Shown here piece after piece: positions 26,071-37,907 of a DNA stretch of 58,510 nucleotides. Within the stretch, counting starts at the first letter, position 1; the number at the start of each line of letters is the position of its first letter. The stretch covers positions 1-58,510 of the forward strand of contig JACRGJ010000102.1 of the NCBI GenBank assembly GCA_016212425.1. The letters run 5' to 3'. The position numbers were made by a program, and so were the translations under genes. Source of the DNA: Micrococcales bacterium. GTDB lineage: Bacteria > Actinomycetota > Actinomycetes > Actinomycetales > Microbacteriaceae. Below the pieces are notes generated by a model. The model made no database searches, was not told the DNA's origin, and was given only the letters and a program-made list of their open reading frames with translations.

Positions 26071-26088
26071 CCCGCGTGCGTGTGCGGG
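26071..26088. terminator. Small stem-loop between the helicase gene and gatB
   Basis: CCCGC and GCGGG pair around an eight-base loop in the 43-base gap between convergent stops. It may terminate both transcripts; no U-tract. Confidence 0.35.
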
Positions 26089-26093
26089 CCGGC

Positions 26094-27611
26094 TCAGGAC
26101 TGCGCGCGCTCGAGGATCAGCTCGCGGACGCGGGCGGCATCGGCCTGACCGCGCATCTGCTTCATCACCGCGCCGATGATCGCGCCCGCGGCCTGCACCT
26201 TCCCGTCGCGGATCTTCGCGAGCACGTCGGGCTGCTCGGCGAGCGCGGCGTCGATCGCGGCGGTGAGAGCCGAATCGTCGGAGACCACCTGCAGGCCGCG
26301 CGTCGTGACGACCTCGGCGGGCGACCCCTCCCCGTCGATGACGGCCTCGACCACCTGGCGCGCGAGCCGGTCGGTCAGTTCGCCGTTCTCGACCATCGCG
26401 ACGATCTCCGAGACGTGCACCGGGGAGATGAGACCCGCGGGATCCGTGGTCCGCGCGTTGGCGATGCGGGCGATCTCGCCCGTCCACCACTTGCGGGCCT
26501 GCGCCGGCGCCGCCCCTGCTGCCACGGTCTCGGCGACCTCGACCAGCAGCCCCGAGTTCGCGACGTCGCGGAACTCCTCGTCGGTGAAGCCCCAGTCGGC
26601 CTTCAGCCGACGGCGGCGCACCGCGGGCGCCTCCGGCAGCGCGGCGCGGAGCTCCTCGATCAGCTCCGCGGAGGGCTCCACCGGCAGCAGGTCGGGCTCG
26701 GGGAAGTAGCGGTAGTCGTCGGCGTCGCTCTTCGGGCGCCCCGCGGAGGTCTCGCCGCGGTCCTCGTGCCAGTGCCGCGTCTCCTGCGTGATGGTGCCGC
26801 CCCCGTCGAGGATCGCCGCCTGACGCCGGATCTCGTAGCGCACCGCCCGCTCCACGCTGCGCAGCGAGTTCACGTTCTTGGTCTCCGTGCGGGTGCCGAG
26901 CTTCTCCGCGCCGCGCGGGCGCAGGGAGACGTTCGCGTCGCAGCGGAGATTGCCGCGCTCCATCCGCGCCTGCGAGATCCCGAGCCCGCGCACGATCTCC
27001 CGGATCGCCCCGACGTAGGCGCGCCCGACCTCTGGGGCCCGTTCGGCCGTGCCGTAGATCGGCTTCGTGACGATCTCGACCAGGGGGACGCCGGCGCGGT
27101 TGTAGTCGACGAGCGAGTATTCCGCTCCGTGAATACGTCCCGTCGCGCCGCCGACGTGGGTGAGCTTGCCGGCGTCCTCCTCCATGTGCGCCCGCTCGAT
27201 CGGCACCCGCACGACGGTGCCGTCCTCGAGTTCGACCTCCACCTCGCCCTCGAAGGCGATCGGCTCGTCGTACTGGCTGATCTGGTAGTTCTTCGCCAGG
27301 TCGGGGTAGAAGTAGTTCTTCCGGGCGAAGCGGCTGGACTCCGCGATCCGGCAGCCGAGAGCCAGCCCGAGGGAGATCGAGTAGCGCACCGCCGTCTCGT
27401 TCACCACCGGGAGGCTGCCCGGCAGGCCGAGGTCGACGGGGGTGATGGCGGTGTTCGGACCGGCCGCCTCGGCGTCGTCGCCGGTCGCGGGATTCGGGGC
27501 GTCGGAGAACATCTTCGTCGCCGTGGAGAGCTCCACGTGCACCTCGAATCCGAGCACCGGCTCGTACTTCTCGAGGGCGGCGTCGAAGTCCATCAGTGCG
27601 TCGCGGGGCAT
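26094..27611 (-). CDS. gatB: Asp-tRNA(Asn)/Glu-tRNA(Gln) amidotransferase subunit B
   Basis: A 505-residue kinase/tRNA-binding subunit of GatCAB, which converts Glu-tRNA(Gln) and/or Asp-tRNA(Asn) to the amidated forms. The N-terminal cradle shows [14 protein letters not shown] and the C-terminal YqeY-like tail ends [21 protein letters not shown]. The cysteines that bind zinc in many GatB proteins (a CxC and a CPVC) are absent: the sequence reads MFSDAPN and [17 protein letters not shown] box ends six bases before the ATG, so gatB may be made separately from gatC-gatA, whose stop is 52 bases upstream. Confidence 0.95.
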   Translation of the reverse strand: MPRDALMDFDAALEKYEPVLGFEVHVELSTATKMFSDAPNPATGDDAEAAGPNTAITPVDLGLPGSLPVVNETAVRYSISLGLALGCRIAESSRFARKNYFYPDLAKNYQISQYDEPIAFEGEVEVELEDGTVVRVPIERAHMEEDAGKLTHVGGATGRIHGAEYSLVDYNRAGVPLVEIVTKPIYGTAERAPEVGRAYVGAIREIVRGLGISQARMERGNLRCDANVSLRPRGAEKLGTRTETKNVNSLRSVERAVRYEIRRQAAILDGGGTITQETRHWHEDRGETSAGRPKSDADDYRYFPEPDLLPVEPSAELIEELRAALPEAPAVRRRRLKADWGFTDEEFRDVANSGLLVEVAETVAAGAAPAQARKWWTGEIARIANARTTDPAGLISPVHVSEIVAMVENGELTDRLARQVVEAVIDGEGSPAEVVTTRGLQVVSDDSALTAAIDAALAEQPDVLAKIRDGKVQAAGAIIGAVMKQMRGQADAARVRELILERAQS

Positions 27612-27617
27612 GCCTCG

Positions 27618-27623
27618 ATTCTA
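27618..27623 (-). promoter_or_regulatory. -10 box of gatB (TAGAAT)
   Basis: On the minus strand TAGAAT ends 6 bases before the gatB ATG, in the 52-base gap after gatA. Confidence 0.5.
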
Positions 27624-27663
27624 CGGATGCGGGCGGAGGCGGGCGTCGGGTGGGCTGGCGCGC

Positions 27664-29193
27664 TCAGCCCAGCGCCGGCGCCTGCGCGTGGAGGGGGCCG
27701 CCCCAGCGCTCCTGGAGCAGACGCTCGAGGGCCGCTCCCACGTGGTAGAGACGGTCGTCCGCCCGGGCCGGGGCCATGAACTGGATGCCGACGGGGAGGC
27801 CGTCCTCGGGGGCGAGACCCACGGGCAGGGCGATGCCGGGCACCCCGGCGAGGTTCGCCGGGATCGTCGTCAGGTCGTTCAGGTACATGGCGAGCGGGTC
27901 GTCCACCTTCGCCCCGAGCGGGAACGCCGTCGTGGGAGCGGCGGGGGAGACCAGCACATCCGCTGTCTCGAACGCCGCCGCGAAGTCACGCTGGATGAGG
28001 GTGCGCACCTTCTGAGCGCTGCCGTAATAGGCGTCGTAGTAGCCGGCCGACAGGGCGTAGGTGCCCAGGATGACGCGGCGCTTCACCTCGGGTCCGAACC
28101 CCGCCTCCCGGGTCGCGGCCATGACCTGTTCCACCGTCCCCCCGCCCGGAGGCGTGACGCGGAGACCGAACCGGACGGAGTCGAACTTCGCGAGGTTCGA
28201 GGATGCCTCCGCCGGCAGGATCAGGTAGTAGGCGGCGATGCCGTAGTCGAAGCTCGGCGCGTCCACCTCCACGATCTCGGCGCCGGCATCCGCCAGAATC
28301 CCGAGCGCCTCGCGGAAACGCTGCGTGACGCCAGCCTGGAACCCGTCGCCGGTCGGTCCGTCGGCCGTCAGCTCGCGCACGACGCCGACCCGCAGGCCCC
28401 GCAGCGTGCCTTCTTCGGCGCCGCGACGCGCGGCGTCGGCGAAGCTCGGCCAGGCATCCCGGAGCGAGGTCGAGTCGCGCGGATCGTGCCCGCCGATCAC
28501 GTCGTGCAGCAGCGCGGCATCGAGCACCGAACGGCTCACAGGACCCACCTGATCCAGCGACGACGCCAGCGCGATGGCGCCGTAGCGCGACACGCCGCCG
28601 TAGGTCGGCTTCACTCCGACCGTCCCGGTGACCGCGGCCGGCTGCCGGATCGACCCGCCGGTGTCCGAGCCGAGCGCGAGCGGTGCCTCGAATGCCGCGA
28701 GCGCCGCGGCCGACCCGCCGCCCGAGCCGCCCGGGATCCGCGTCAGATCCCACGGGTTGCGGGTGGCGCCGTAGGCGGAGTACTCGGTCGAGGAGCCCAT
28801 CGCGAACTCGTCCATGTTGGTCTTGCCGAGCGGCACGAGACCCGCGGCCCGCAGCCGGGCGACCGGAGTCGCGTCGTAGGGCGGCACCCAGCCCTCGAGG
28901 ATACGGCTGCCGGCGGTCGAGGGCATGTAGATCGTGCAGAGCACGTCCTTGATCGCCACCGGCACGCCCGCCAGTGGACCGAGGCGCTCCCCCGCGGCGA
29001 GGCGACGGTCCACCTCCTCGGCGGTCGCGATCGCGGCCTCGCTCACATGCAGGAAGGCGTGCACATCCCCGTCGACGGCGCCGATCCGCTCCAGATGCGC
29101 TCGCGTGACCTCCGCGCTCGACACCTCGCGGGCGGCGATGGCCGCGGCGAGATCGGCCGCGGATGCGCGGGTGAGCTCGGACGCGGTGCTCAC
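27664..29193 (-). CDS. gatA: Asp-tRNA(Asn)/Glu-tRNA(Gln) amidotransferase subunit A
   Basis: A 509-residue amidase that frees ammonia from glutamine for GatB. The amidase signature is visible: the catalytic lysine in VPVAIKDVL (about residue 80), the Ser-rich [13 protein letters not shown] and the nucleophile segment [13 protein letters not shown]. The GTG start overlaps the gatC stop by four bases (GTGA), so translation is coupled. The length is normal. Confidence 0.96.
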   Translation of the reverse strand: MSTASELTRASAADLAAAIAAREVSSAEVTRAHLERIGAVDGDVHAFLHVSEAAIATAEEVDRRLAAGERLGPLAGVPVAIKDVLCTIYMPSTAGSRILEGWVPPYDATPVARLRAAGLVPLGKTNMDEFAMGSSTEYSAYGATRNPWDLTRIPGGSGGGSAAALAAFEAPLALGSDTGGSIRQPAAVTGTVGVKPTYGGVSRYGAIALASSLDQVGPVSRSVLDAALLHDVIGGHDPRDSTSLRDAWPSFADAARRGAEEGTLRGLRVGVVRELTADGPTGDGFQAGVTQRFREALGILADAGAEIVEVDAPSFDYGIAAYYLILPAEASSNLAKFDSVRFGLRVTPPGGGTVEQVMAATREAGFGPEVKRRVILGTYALSAGYYDAYYGSAQKVRTLIQRDFAAAFETADVLVSPAAPTTAFPLGAKVDDPLAMYLNDLTTIPANLAGVPGIALPVGLAPEDGLPVGIQFMAPARADDRLYHVGAALERLLQERWGGPLHAQAPALG

Positions 29194-29489
29194 TGCTCCT
29201 CCCCCAGGATCGCGCTGACCTTGAACCGGTCGGACTCGGCCTCGGGCGCCCCGGCGAGCGCCGCGGCGGGGCTCAGGGTGGGACCGGGCACATCGTCGCG
29301 GAACACGTTCGTCAACGGGATCGGGTGGCTCGTCGCCGGCACGTCGGCGGTCGCGACCTCGCTCACCTTGGCGACCGAGTCGACGATCTGGCCGAGTTCC
29401 CCGGTCAGACGCTGGATCTCCGCGTCGGACAGGGCGATGCGGGCCAGTCCTGCGAGGTGGCGGACGAGGTCGGGGGTGATCTCAGACAT
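29190..29489 (-). CDS. gatC: Asp-tRNA(Asn)/Glu-tRNA(Gln) amidotransferase subunit C
   Basis: A 99-residue scaffold subunit that ties GatA to GatB. The opening helices [19 protein letters not shown] and [18 protein letters not shown] are characteristic. It is the first gene of gatC-gatA-gatB. GGAG lies five bases before the ATG, and a TAGACT box at 29520-29525 gives a leader of about 25 bases. Confidence 0.95.
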   Translation of the reverse strand: MSEITPDLVRHLAGLARIALSDAEIQRLTGELGQIVDSVAKVSEVATADVPATSHPIPLTNVFRDDVPGPTLSPAAALAGAPEAESDRFKVSAILGEEQ

Positions 29490-29519
29490 GCGTCTCCGAA
29501 GGGGGAACAGGGCCCGGCC

Positions 29520-29525
29520 AGTCTA
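29520..29525 (-). promoter_or_regulatory. -10 box of gatC-gatA (TAGACT)
   Basis: On the minus strand TAGACT lies 30 bases before the gatC ATG, giving a leadered transcript with a GGAG ribosome binding site. Confidence 0.4.
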
Positions 29526-29608
29526 GGGCGGCCGGTTCCGCCCGCTCGACGGACGCCCGCCCCCAACGTTCCCGGGGAGGCCCTCGTCCTGGAGGGTGGA
29601 GGGGGAAG

Positions 29609-30274
29609 ATGAGACGGATGATGGTGGCTCGGGCTCTGAGGCGACTCTCCGGCACGCGGGGATCTCGTGGAGGACGCGGGCTTCCGCGCAGCGCGGCGGT
29701 GCGGCTGAGACTGGCGGCCGGAGCCTGCGCGGCCGTGCTCACCCTCACCGGGTGCGCCGCCGGAACCGCCCGTCCCGGCGGGGACGCTGCCCCCTCGGTC
29801 CCGGTGCCGACGTCGCGACCTGCCCCGACGGCAGTCGCGACCCCCGAGGCGGGCGCGGCCAGCGCCCTGCCGCCGGGCGCGGCGCGGCGGTGGGTGCTGG
29901 TGACGTTGCAGGATGCGCAGGGCCGCATCCAGAACCCGACGCCCGTCCCGACCCTCGACCTGCTCGATCCGACGCGCGTGCGGGGCTCGGACGGCTGCGT
30001 GGGCTTCACCGGACGGCTCGAGCCCACCAACGCCCCCCGGGCCGACGCGTCGAGTGGGGCCGGTGTCGGAATCGCCATCGCCGACCTGGTGTCGACGACA
30101 CGCGCCTGCGCCGAGGCCAACGGGATCGAGAGCCGGTACCTGCGCATCCTGCAGGACGCCGACCGGCTCACCCTCGCCGGCACCCGACTCGCCCTTCGCG
30201 CCGGGGATGCCGCCCTCATCTTCGGCCTCGACCGGATGGCCACGATCCAGCCGGTGCAGCCGAACAGCCCGTGA
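29609..30274 (+). CDS. META-domain (HslJ-like) lipoprotein
   Basis: A 221-residue exported lipoprotein. A long basic n-region (about 32 residues, many Arg) leads to the hydrophobic stretch LRLAAGACAAVLTLTGC, where Cys49 would be lipidated. After a Pro/Thr/Ala-rich linker, residues 90-215 fit the META/HslJ pattern: RRWVLVTLQDAQG at the start, GSDGCVGFTGRLEP in place of the usual GCN-x-F-x-G, IADLVSTTRACAE, YLRILQDADRLTLAG and a closing ALIFGL. META proteins are stress- or drug-associated envelope proteins of unclear biochemistry. A start at the fourth or fifth codon (Met-Met) is also possible. Confidence 0.75.
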   Translation: MRRMMVARALRRLSGTRGSRGGRGLPRSAAVRLRLAAGACAAVLTLTGCAAGTARPGGDAAPSVPVPTSRPAPTAVATPEAGAASALPPGAARRWVLVTLQDAQGRIQNPTPVPTLDLLDPTRVRGSDGCVGFTGRLEPTNAPRADASSGAGVGIAIADLVSTTRACAEANGIESRYLRILQDADRLTLAGTRLALRAGDAALIFGLDRMATIQPVQPNSP

Positions 30275-30289
30275 CGCCACCGGACGCGC

Positions 30290-31693
30290 TCAGCCGGCGG
30301 CGAGCATCCGTCCGCCCGGTTGCAGCACGTACTCGTTCGCGTCGATCCCGATCAGGGCGAAGTTGCGGAGCGTCTCGCTGCCCGGGGTGAAGTAGTCGTT
30401 GTGGCTCACCGTGCCCGCCAGTCGCTCGGAGGTCACCGGGTCGGTGCCCCCGTCCACGCCCATCCGCCGTGCCCCGTAGGCGGACGAGGTCGGTTGGCTG
30501 CCGAAGACGCCGCTTTGACTGATCGGATCCCAGCGCGCGGCCCCGACCCAGACGTTCCCTTCGGTCACCGCGAGTTCTCCGACATCCTGAGCGGGGCTCC
30601 CCGGCGACCCGACCATCGCCAGCGCGTCCACCCGTGGGCCCGCCCTCCCGGACTCGAGGGCGAGCAGGGCGGCCGTGGCGCCATAGCTGTGCGCGAGGAC
30701 GGATACGTAGGGCGGCCGGGCGCTGCGCGCCGTCGTGAGCCCACGCAGCGAGGCCGAGAGGGCGGCACTTCCCTCCCGGGCATCGCTCATGGAGGCGACG
30801 TCGACCAGCGATGGGGTCTGGTATCCGATCCAGGACAGCACCGCGGCACGCTGATCCCCGCGACCGAGTCGGTTCAGCCAGCTCCGCTGGTCGGCGGCGA
30901 GGTCGGCGGCGATCCCCGTCCACGGGACGAGACGGCTGTCCACGCCGTAGAACATCCCGGGCACCAGGTAGCTGACGTAGTCGGCGGTGTCCAGCTCTCC
31001 GATCGAGATGACGGCGGTGCCCTCGCCGGCCGTGTTCAGGGCGATCAGCTCGCGCGGGATGCCCCGCGTCGGCTCGAGAGCCTTCTGCACCTGCTGCAGC
31101 ATGTGCAACTCGGCGCGGAGTTCATCCGAGGCGGCGCGACCGGCCCCGGAGTCGAGTCGCTTGCGGATGCCGGCGATCTGCCCCGAAAGGTCGGCGCGGT
31201 TCGCCTCATCGCGGGTGCGGTATGGGATCCCCTCCAGGTTCCCCACGAGCCGGGGCATCTTCTCGACGAGCGCCTTCCGGCTGGATCCGGGCATCAGCCG
31301 CCAGGTCGTCGCGGTGGCGGACGCGGAAGGGGGATCGGCCAGGAGGGCGGAGACGATGCGGGGGTCGCGGGAGAGCCGGTCCAGCTCGGCGGTGCTGCGC
31401 AGCCCCAGCTGCGCGAAGAGCTCGGCCCCCGCCAGCTGCTCCACCTGATCGAGTGCAACCCGCTGCATCGATGGTCGGGGCCGCTCCCCGCCGCCGATCC
31501 CGGCGTCGGGCGAGGGTTGCAGCAGCGCGCTCCAGGCGAGCTGCTCGGCACTCGCGGTCGCCGGGGCGGAGATCGAGGTCGACGGAGCGGCGACCCCTCC
31601 TCCCGCGAGCACGCCGAAGGCCTCGGTCGCGTTTCCCAGCTGCGCCGAGGTCACTAGCATCGTGACGTCGAGGATCACGTTCGGGCGTCCCAC
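30290..31693 (-). CDS. DUF1023-type alpha/beta hydrolase
   Basis: A 467-residue protein. The C-terminal half (about residues 200-460) is an alpha/beta hydrolase of the DUF1023 type: the nucleophile elbow is LAHSYGATAALLAL, preceded by AAVLSWIGYQTPSLVDVAS and followed by GSPGS and SHNDYFTPGSETL, which holds a plausible catalytic His. The N-terminal half is mostly helical, with HMLQQVQKALEPTRG. The GTG start at 31693 is uncertain; a later ATG (residue 12) is possible, and I see no clear signal peptide. The substrate is unknown. It converges on the META lipoprotein gene with 15 bases between. Confidence 0.78.
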   Translation of the reverse strand: MGRPNVILDVTMLVTSAQLGNATEAFGVLAGGGVAAPSTSISAPATASAEQLAWSALLQPSPDAGIGGGERPRPSMQRVALDQVEQLAGAELFAQLGLRSTAELDRLSRDPRIVSALLADPPSASATATTWRLMPGSSRKALVEKMPRLVGNLEGIPYRTRDEANRADLSGQIAGIRKRLDSGAGRAASDELRAELHMLQQVQKALEPTRGIPRELIALNTAGEGTAVISIGELDTADYVSYLVPGMFYGVDSRLVPWTGIAADLAADQRSWLNRLGRGDQRAAVLSWIGYQTPSLVDVASMSDAREGSAALSASLRGLTTARSARPPYVSVLAHSYGATAALLALESGRAGPRVDALAMVGSPGSPAQDVGELAVTEGNVWVGAARWDPISQSGVFGSQPTSSAYGARRMGVDGGTDPVTSERLAGTVSHNDYFTPGSETLRNFALIGIDANEYVLQPGGRMLAAG

Positions 31694-31841
31694 CCCTTGA
31701 GAGCGATCGACGGCCCGTCCCGGCCGAGTCCCGCTGTGGGCGGATTCTACCCGAGTGTCTACCCCCGAGCGAGGGGGGGACCGATTCCGACACGGCGGTG
31801 CTCATCAGGCAGGCGCACCGGGCCGCGTCGGCGTCGCCGGC

Positions 31842-34145
<2,304 letters not shown>

Positions 34146-34257
34146 TGGTCGACCCCCGACGGCGCCGCCCTCGCCGGCGAGCCCCCATCGAGGATGCGGT
34201 CCGGGGCGGGTTGCGGACCGGAGGTCCCGCGGCCCGCCAGGGTGCCGGAGGCGGCGC

Positions 34258-35358
34258 TCAGACCGGTGCTGCGCTCACCGTCCGGTCGATCGTGCACTGG
34301 CCGAGCACCCGGGTGCCCGCGTAGAGCACGGCGGTCTGCCCGGGGGCGGCGCCGCCGAGCGGAGCGACGGGGTGGATCACGAGCTCGCCGCCGCGCACGG
34401 CCGCGCGCGCCGGCACCGCGTCGCCGTGCGCGCGCACCTGCACGTCGCAGGGGAAGCCCGCATCCGCGTCCGCCGGCACCCGGCCCGTCCAGGTGACGCG
34501 CTGCCCCGCCAACTCGGCGACCTCGAGCGCCTCCCGCGGTCCGACCACCACCTCGTTGCGCTTCGGATGGATCGAGAGCACGAAGCGCGGCCTCCCGTCG
34601 GAGGCGGGGACGCCCAGCTCCAGCCCCTTGCGCTGGCCCACCGTGAAGGCCGCAGCGCCGCGGTGGGTGCCCACGCGAGCGCCGGTGCGGTCGAGGATCG
34701 GGCCGTCGTCGGCGCCGAGCCGTTCGGCGAGGAAGCCCCGGGTGTCGCCATCCGGGATGAAGCAGATGTCGTAGCTGTCGGGCTTGTGCGCCACCGTGAG
34801 ACCGCGCCGCTCGGCCTCGGCGCGCACCAGCGCCTTCGACGGCGTCGACCCGAGCGGGAAGTACGCGTGCGCCAGCTGCTCGGCGGTGAGGACGCCGAGC
34901 ACGTAGGACTGGTCCTTCGCGTCCTCCGCGGCGCGGTGCAGCTCCCGCTCCCCTTCCGGCCCGATGACGAGGGAGGCGTAGTGTCCGGTGGCGACCGCGT
35001 CGAAGCCGAGCGCGAGGGCCCGCTCGAGCACCGCCGCGAACTTGATGCGCTCGTTGCAGCGCATGCACGGGTTGGGCGTGCGGCCGGCGGCGTACTCGGC
35101 GACGAAGTCCTCGATCACGTCGTCGCGGAACCGCTCGGAGAAGTCCCACACATAGAACGGGATGCCGAGCCGGGTGGCCGCGCGACGCGCGTCCATCGCA
35201 TCCTCGACGGTGCAGCAGCCGCGGCTGCCCGTGCGCAGGGAGCTCCGCTGGCGGGACAGCGCCAGGTGCACTCCGACCACCTCGTGACCCGCGTCCACGG
35301 CGCGTGCCGCGGCGACCGCGCTGTCGACACCGCCGCTCATCGCCGCGAGGACCCTCAT
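34258..35358 (-). CDS. mnmA: tRNA-specific 2-thiouridylase MnmA
   Basis: A 366-residue enzyme that thiolates the wobble uridine of Lys, Glu and Gln tRNAs, using sulfur relayed from a cysteine desulfurase. The PP-loop is [10 protein letters not shown] (residues 8-17). The catalytic cysteines are in NPCMRCN (near residue 100) and [12 protein letters not shown] (near 205). The ATG has TACGCT six bases upstream. The probable sulfur donor gene, a cysteine desulfurase, lies 2.5 kb upstream on the same strand, separated by a permease and an aldo/keto reductase. Confidence 0.96.
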   Translation of the reverse strand: MRVLAAMSGGVDSAVAAARAVDAGHEVVGVHLALSRQRSSLRTGSRGCCTVEDAMDARRAATRLGIPFYVWDFSERFRDDVIEDFVAEYAAGRTPNPCMRCNERIKFAAVLERALALGFDAVATGHYASLVIGPEGERELHRAAEDAKDQSYVLGVLTAEQLAHAYFPLGSTPSKALVRAEAERRGLTVAHKPDSYDICFIPDGDTRGFLAERLGADDGPILDRTGARVGTHRGAAAFTVGQRKGLELGVPASDGRPRFVLSIHPKRNEVVVGPREALEVAELAGQRVTWTGRVPADADAGFPCDVQVRAHGDAVPARAAVRGGELVIHPVAPLGGAAPGQTAVLYAGTRVLGQCTIDRTVSAAPV

Positions 35359-35364
35359 CCCTTC

Positions 35365-35370
35365 AGCGTA
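35365..35370 (-). promoter_or_regulatory. -10 box of mnmA (TACGCT)
   Basis: On the minus strand TACGCT ends 6 bases before the mnmA ATG, predicting a leaderless transcript. Confidence 0.5.
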
Positions 35371-35404
35371 CGGCGCGCTCGAGCAGCCCGTCCGCACCCT
35401 CACG

Positions 35405-35420
35405 TGGCCCGATCGGGCCA
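35405..35420. terminator. Perfect 16-bp palindrome after the APC permease gene
   Basis: TGGCCCGATCGGGCCA reads the same on both strands; as RNA it gives a six-pair stem with loop GATC. It lies 90 bases after the permease stop and 47 bases upstream of the mnmA start. It could end the permease transcript or be an operator for mnmA. Confidence 0.4.
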
Positions 35421-35509
35421 TCCGAGCTCGTCGTGAGGCTCGATCGGGGTGAACCATCGGGCTGGCAGCGGCGCAGTCAGCGGCGCAGGCGGACACCGGC
35501 CCGGGCGAC

Positions 35510-36952
35510 TCAATCGCGGCCGGACTCCACCGACTCGATCGTGGTCGTGTCGAGGTCCACCTCGTGGTAGCCCCGCGCGCGCCGGTGCAGGAAGGTGGCC
35601 AGCCAGAGCACCAGACCCAGACCGAGGAGCGGCAGGGCGATCGCGTACTGGCCCGGGTCGCGTCCCGAGGTCCAGGGCAGCACCAGGTAGACGCACACGA
35701 CCGCACCGATGACCGGCAGCACCGTGAGCGTGCGGAAGTGCTCGTGCGCCACCGGATCGCGGCGCAGGACGAGCACGGCGACGTTGACGACGGCGAACAC
35801 CGCGAGCAGCAGCAGCGAGGTCGTCCCGCCCAGGAGGCCGACCACCGGGTTCTTCGGGTCGAGGGAGATGAAGATGATCAGCGCGAAGGACACCAGGGTG
35901 GTGAACGCGATTGCGGCGACCGGTGTGCGCCGGGTCGGCAGCACGCGCGAGAGCACCGGGGGCACGACGCCCTGCCGGCTCATGCCGTAGATCAGCCGGC
36001 TGGCCATCATCATGTTGATGAGGGCGGAGTTGCCCACCGCGAAGAGCGAGATGAACGGCAGCAGCGACCCGATGGGGAAGCCCGGCGCTGCCGTCTGGAC
36101 GACGGTGACCAGCGGCGTGGCCGAGTCGGCGAGCTTCCCGACCGGCACGATCGCCACGGCGATGATCGAGATCAGCACGTAGATGATCGCCGTGATGATG
36201 AGCCCGGTGAGCATCACGCGCGGGAAGATCCGGTGCGGCTCCTTCACCTCCTCGGCCATGTTGACCGAGTCCTCGAAGCCGACCATCGCGAAGAACGCCA
36301 GCGAGGTCGCCGCGCTGACCGCGAGCAGCGCGCTCTTGCCCTCCGAGTTCTCGAAGACGATCACGCGCGAGAAGTCGGCCTGGCCGCCGAGGATGGCGAA
36401 CATCCCGATCAGGATCACCAGCAGGAGGCCCGACAGCTCGACCAGCGTGAGCACCACGTTGAGCCCGACGCCCTCGGCCACGCCTCGGAGGTTCACCGCC
36501 GCCACCACGCCCATGAACAGCAGCGCGATGGCCAGCAGCAGGCCGGCATCCTGCGCCAGCCCGAAGCCGAGCGTGAAGTTCGCCGCGAAGGCGCTCGAGG
36601 CGGCGGATGCCGAGGTGATCCCCGAACTCATCACCGTGAACATCACCAAAAAGGTCACGAGGTGGATGCCGAAGGCCTTGTGCGCGTACAACGCGGCCCC
36701 GGCGGCCCTCGGGTACTTCGTCACCAGCTCCAGGTAGGAGCACGCGGTGAGCAGGGCCACGGAGAAGGCGACGAGGAACGGCAGCCACGCGGCACCCCCC
36801 ACCTCCCCCGCAACCTGCCCGGTGAGGGCGTAGACGCCGGTGCCGAGGATATCGCCGACGACGAAGAGGAGGAGCAGCTTGGGGCCCATCACCCGCTTGA
36901 GCGGCCCCTCCGCGGTGGGGGGTCCGGATTCGGCCTGCGCTGACTGAGCCAT
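35510..36952 (-). CDS. APC-family amino acid permease
   Basis: A 480-residue transporter with about 12 hydrophobic segments. The first helix has the APC signature [21 protein letters not shown], and helix 6 is preceded by [22 protein letters not shown], the conserved region after helix 5. Specificity for cationic or other amino acids cannot be read. TAGACC directly abuts the ATG, too close for a normal -10 box, so its promoter or start is not settled. It lies between mnmA and the aldo/keto reductase gene. Confidence 0.9.
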   Translation of the reverse strand: MAQSAQAESGPPTAEGPLKRVMGPKLLLLFVVGDILGTGVYALTGQVAGEVGGAAWLPFLVAFSVALLTACSYLELVTKYPRAAGAALYAHKAFGIHLVTFLVMFTVMSSGITSASAASSAFAANFTLGFGLAQDAGLLLAIALLFMGVVAAVNLRGVAEGVGLNVVLTLVELSGLLLVILIGMFAILGGQADFSRVIVFENSEGKSALLAVSAATSLAFFAMVGFEDSVNMAEEVKEPHRIFPRVMLTGLIITAIIYVLISIIAVAIVPVGKLADSATPLVTVVQTAAPGFPIGSLLPFISLFAVGNSALINMMMASRLIYGMSRQGVVPPVLSRVLPTRRTPVAAIAFTTLVSFALIIFISLDPKNPVVGLLGGTTSLLLLAVFAVVNVAVLVLRRDPVAHEHFRTLTVLPVIGAVVCVYLVLPWTSGRDPGQYAIALPLLGLGLVLWLATFLHRRARGYHEVDLDTTTIESVESGRD

Positions 36953-37023
36953 GGTCTACGGTGGCCCGTCCGGGGCCGGCGGTCAAGCGCGCGTCGGCAG
37001 TTCCCGGCGGCTCGCTCAGCCGG

Positions 37024-37869
37024 TCAGGAGGGGATCCAGTCGAAGGTGTCCGGGTCGGGGCCGGTGCGCTCGTCCCGGTTCAGTCCCGCGATCCGCTGCA
37101 CCTGCTCCTCGCTCAGCTCGAAGTCGAACAGGGCGTAGTTCTCCTCGATGCGCTCACGGCGCACCGACCGGGGGAAGACGATGTCGCCCCGCTGCAGCGC
37201 CCAGCGCAGCCCGACCTGCGCGGCGGTCCGCCCGAGCTCCTCCGCGACCGCGCGGATGGTGTCGTCCTCGGCCACCTGCCCGCTGGCGAGAGGCGACCAG
37301 GCCTCGGTCGCGATGCCGTGCTCCGCGTCGTACGCGCGCAGGGCATCCTGGGTGAGGAACGGGTGCACCTCGATCTGGTTCACCGCGGGGACGACATCCG
37401 ATGCCGCCGCGAGTCGATCCAGATGCGCCGCCTGGAAGTTCGAGACACCCACGGCTCGCACCTGCCCGGTGCCGAGGAGTTCGGTCATCGCCTTCCAGGT
37501 GTCCACGTAGTCGACGTCGATGGTCGGCAGCGGCCAGTGGATCAGGAACAGATCGAGGTGCCCGAGATCGAGGGCCTCGAGGGTGCCCTGGAAGGTGCGG
37601 GCGACGTCCTCGGGGCGATGGGAGTTGTTGTTCAGCTTGCTGGTGACGAAGATCTCCTCGCGCGGGATGCCGGAGCGCCGCACCGCCTCGCCCACCTCCC
37701 GCTCATTGCCGTACATCTGCGCGGTATCGATGTGGCGGTAGCCCACCTCGAGGGCGGCGGCGACGGTCTCGACGGTCTCGGCGGGCTTCACCTCCCAGGT
37801 GCCGAAGCCGAGCTGCGGGATGGTGACGCCGTTGTTCAGGGTGATGTCGGGGACAGCGGATGAGGTCAT
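37024..37869 (-). CDS. Aldo/keto reductase
   Basis: A 281-residue (alpha/beta)8-barrel NADPH-dependent reductase. Motifs are GFGTWEVKP, the catalytic tetrad region YRHIDTAQMYGNEREVG (Asp and Tyr), TSKLNNNSH (Lys, then an Asn cluster), LFLIHWPLP (His) and IEVHPFLTQ. The 3'-phosphate-binding segment VFPRSVRRERIEENY is present. The profile is close to the 2,5-diketo-D-gluconate reductase-like group common in Actinobacteria; physiological substrate unknown. TAGCGT ends six bases before the ATG. Confidence 0.93.
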   Translation of the reverse strand: MTSSAVPDITLNNGVTIPQLGFGTWEVKPAETVETVAAALEVGYRHIDTAQMYGNEREVGEAVRRSGIPREEIFVTSKLNNNSHRPEDVARTFQGTLEALDLGHLDLFLIHWPLPTIDVDYVDTWKAMTELLGTGQVRAVGVSNFQAAHLDRLAAASDVVPAVNQIEVHPFLTQDALRAYDAEHGIATEAWSPLASGQVAEDDTIRAVAEELGRTAAQVGLRWALQRGDIVFPRSVRRERIEENYALFDFELSEEQVQRIAGLNRDERTGPDPDTFDWIPS

Positions 37870-37875
37870 CCGCCC

Positions 37876-37881
37876 ACGCTA
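37876..37881 (-). promoter_or_regulatory. -10 box of the aldo/keto reductase gene (TAGCGT)
   Basis: On the minus strand TAGCGT ends 6 bases before the ATG, predicting a leaderless transcript. Confidence 0.5.
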
Positions 37882-37907
37882 CGAGAGCGGGCCACCGGAT
37901 CGCGGAC

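Noticed and set aside
36941-36958. Leaderless promoter for the APC permease gene
   Set aside because: TAGACC touches the ATG directly, too close for a -10 box, and its last base departs from TANNNT.
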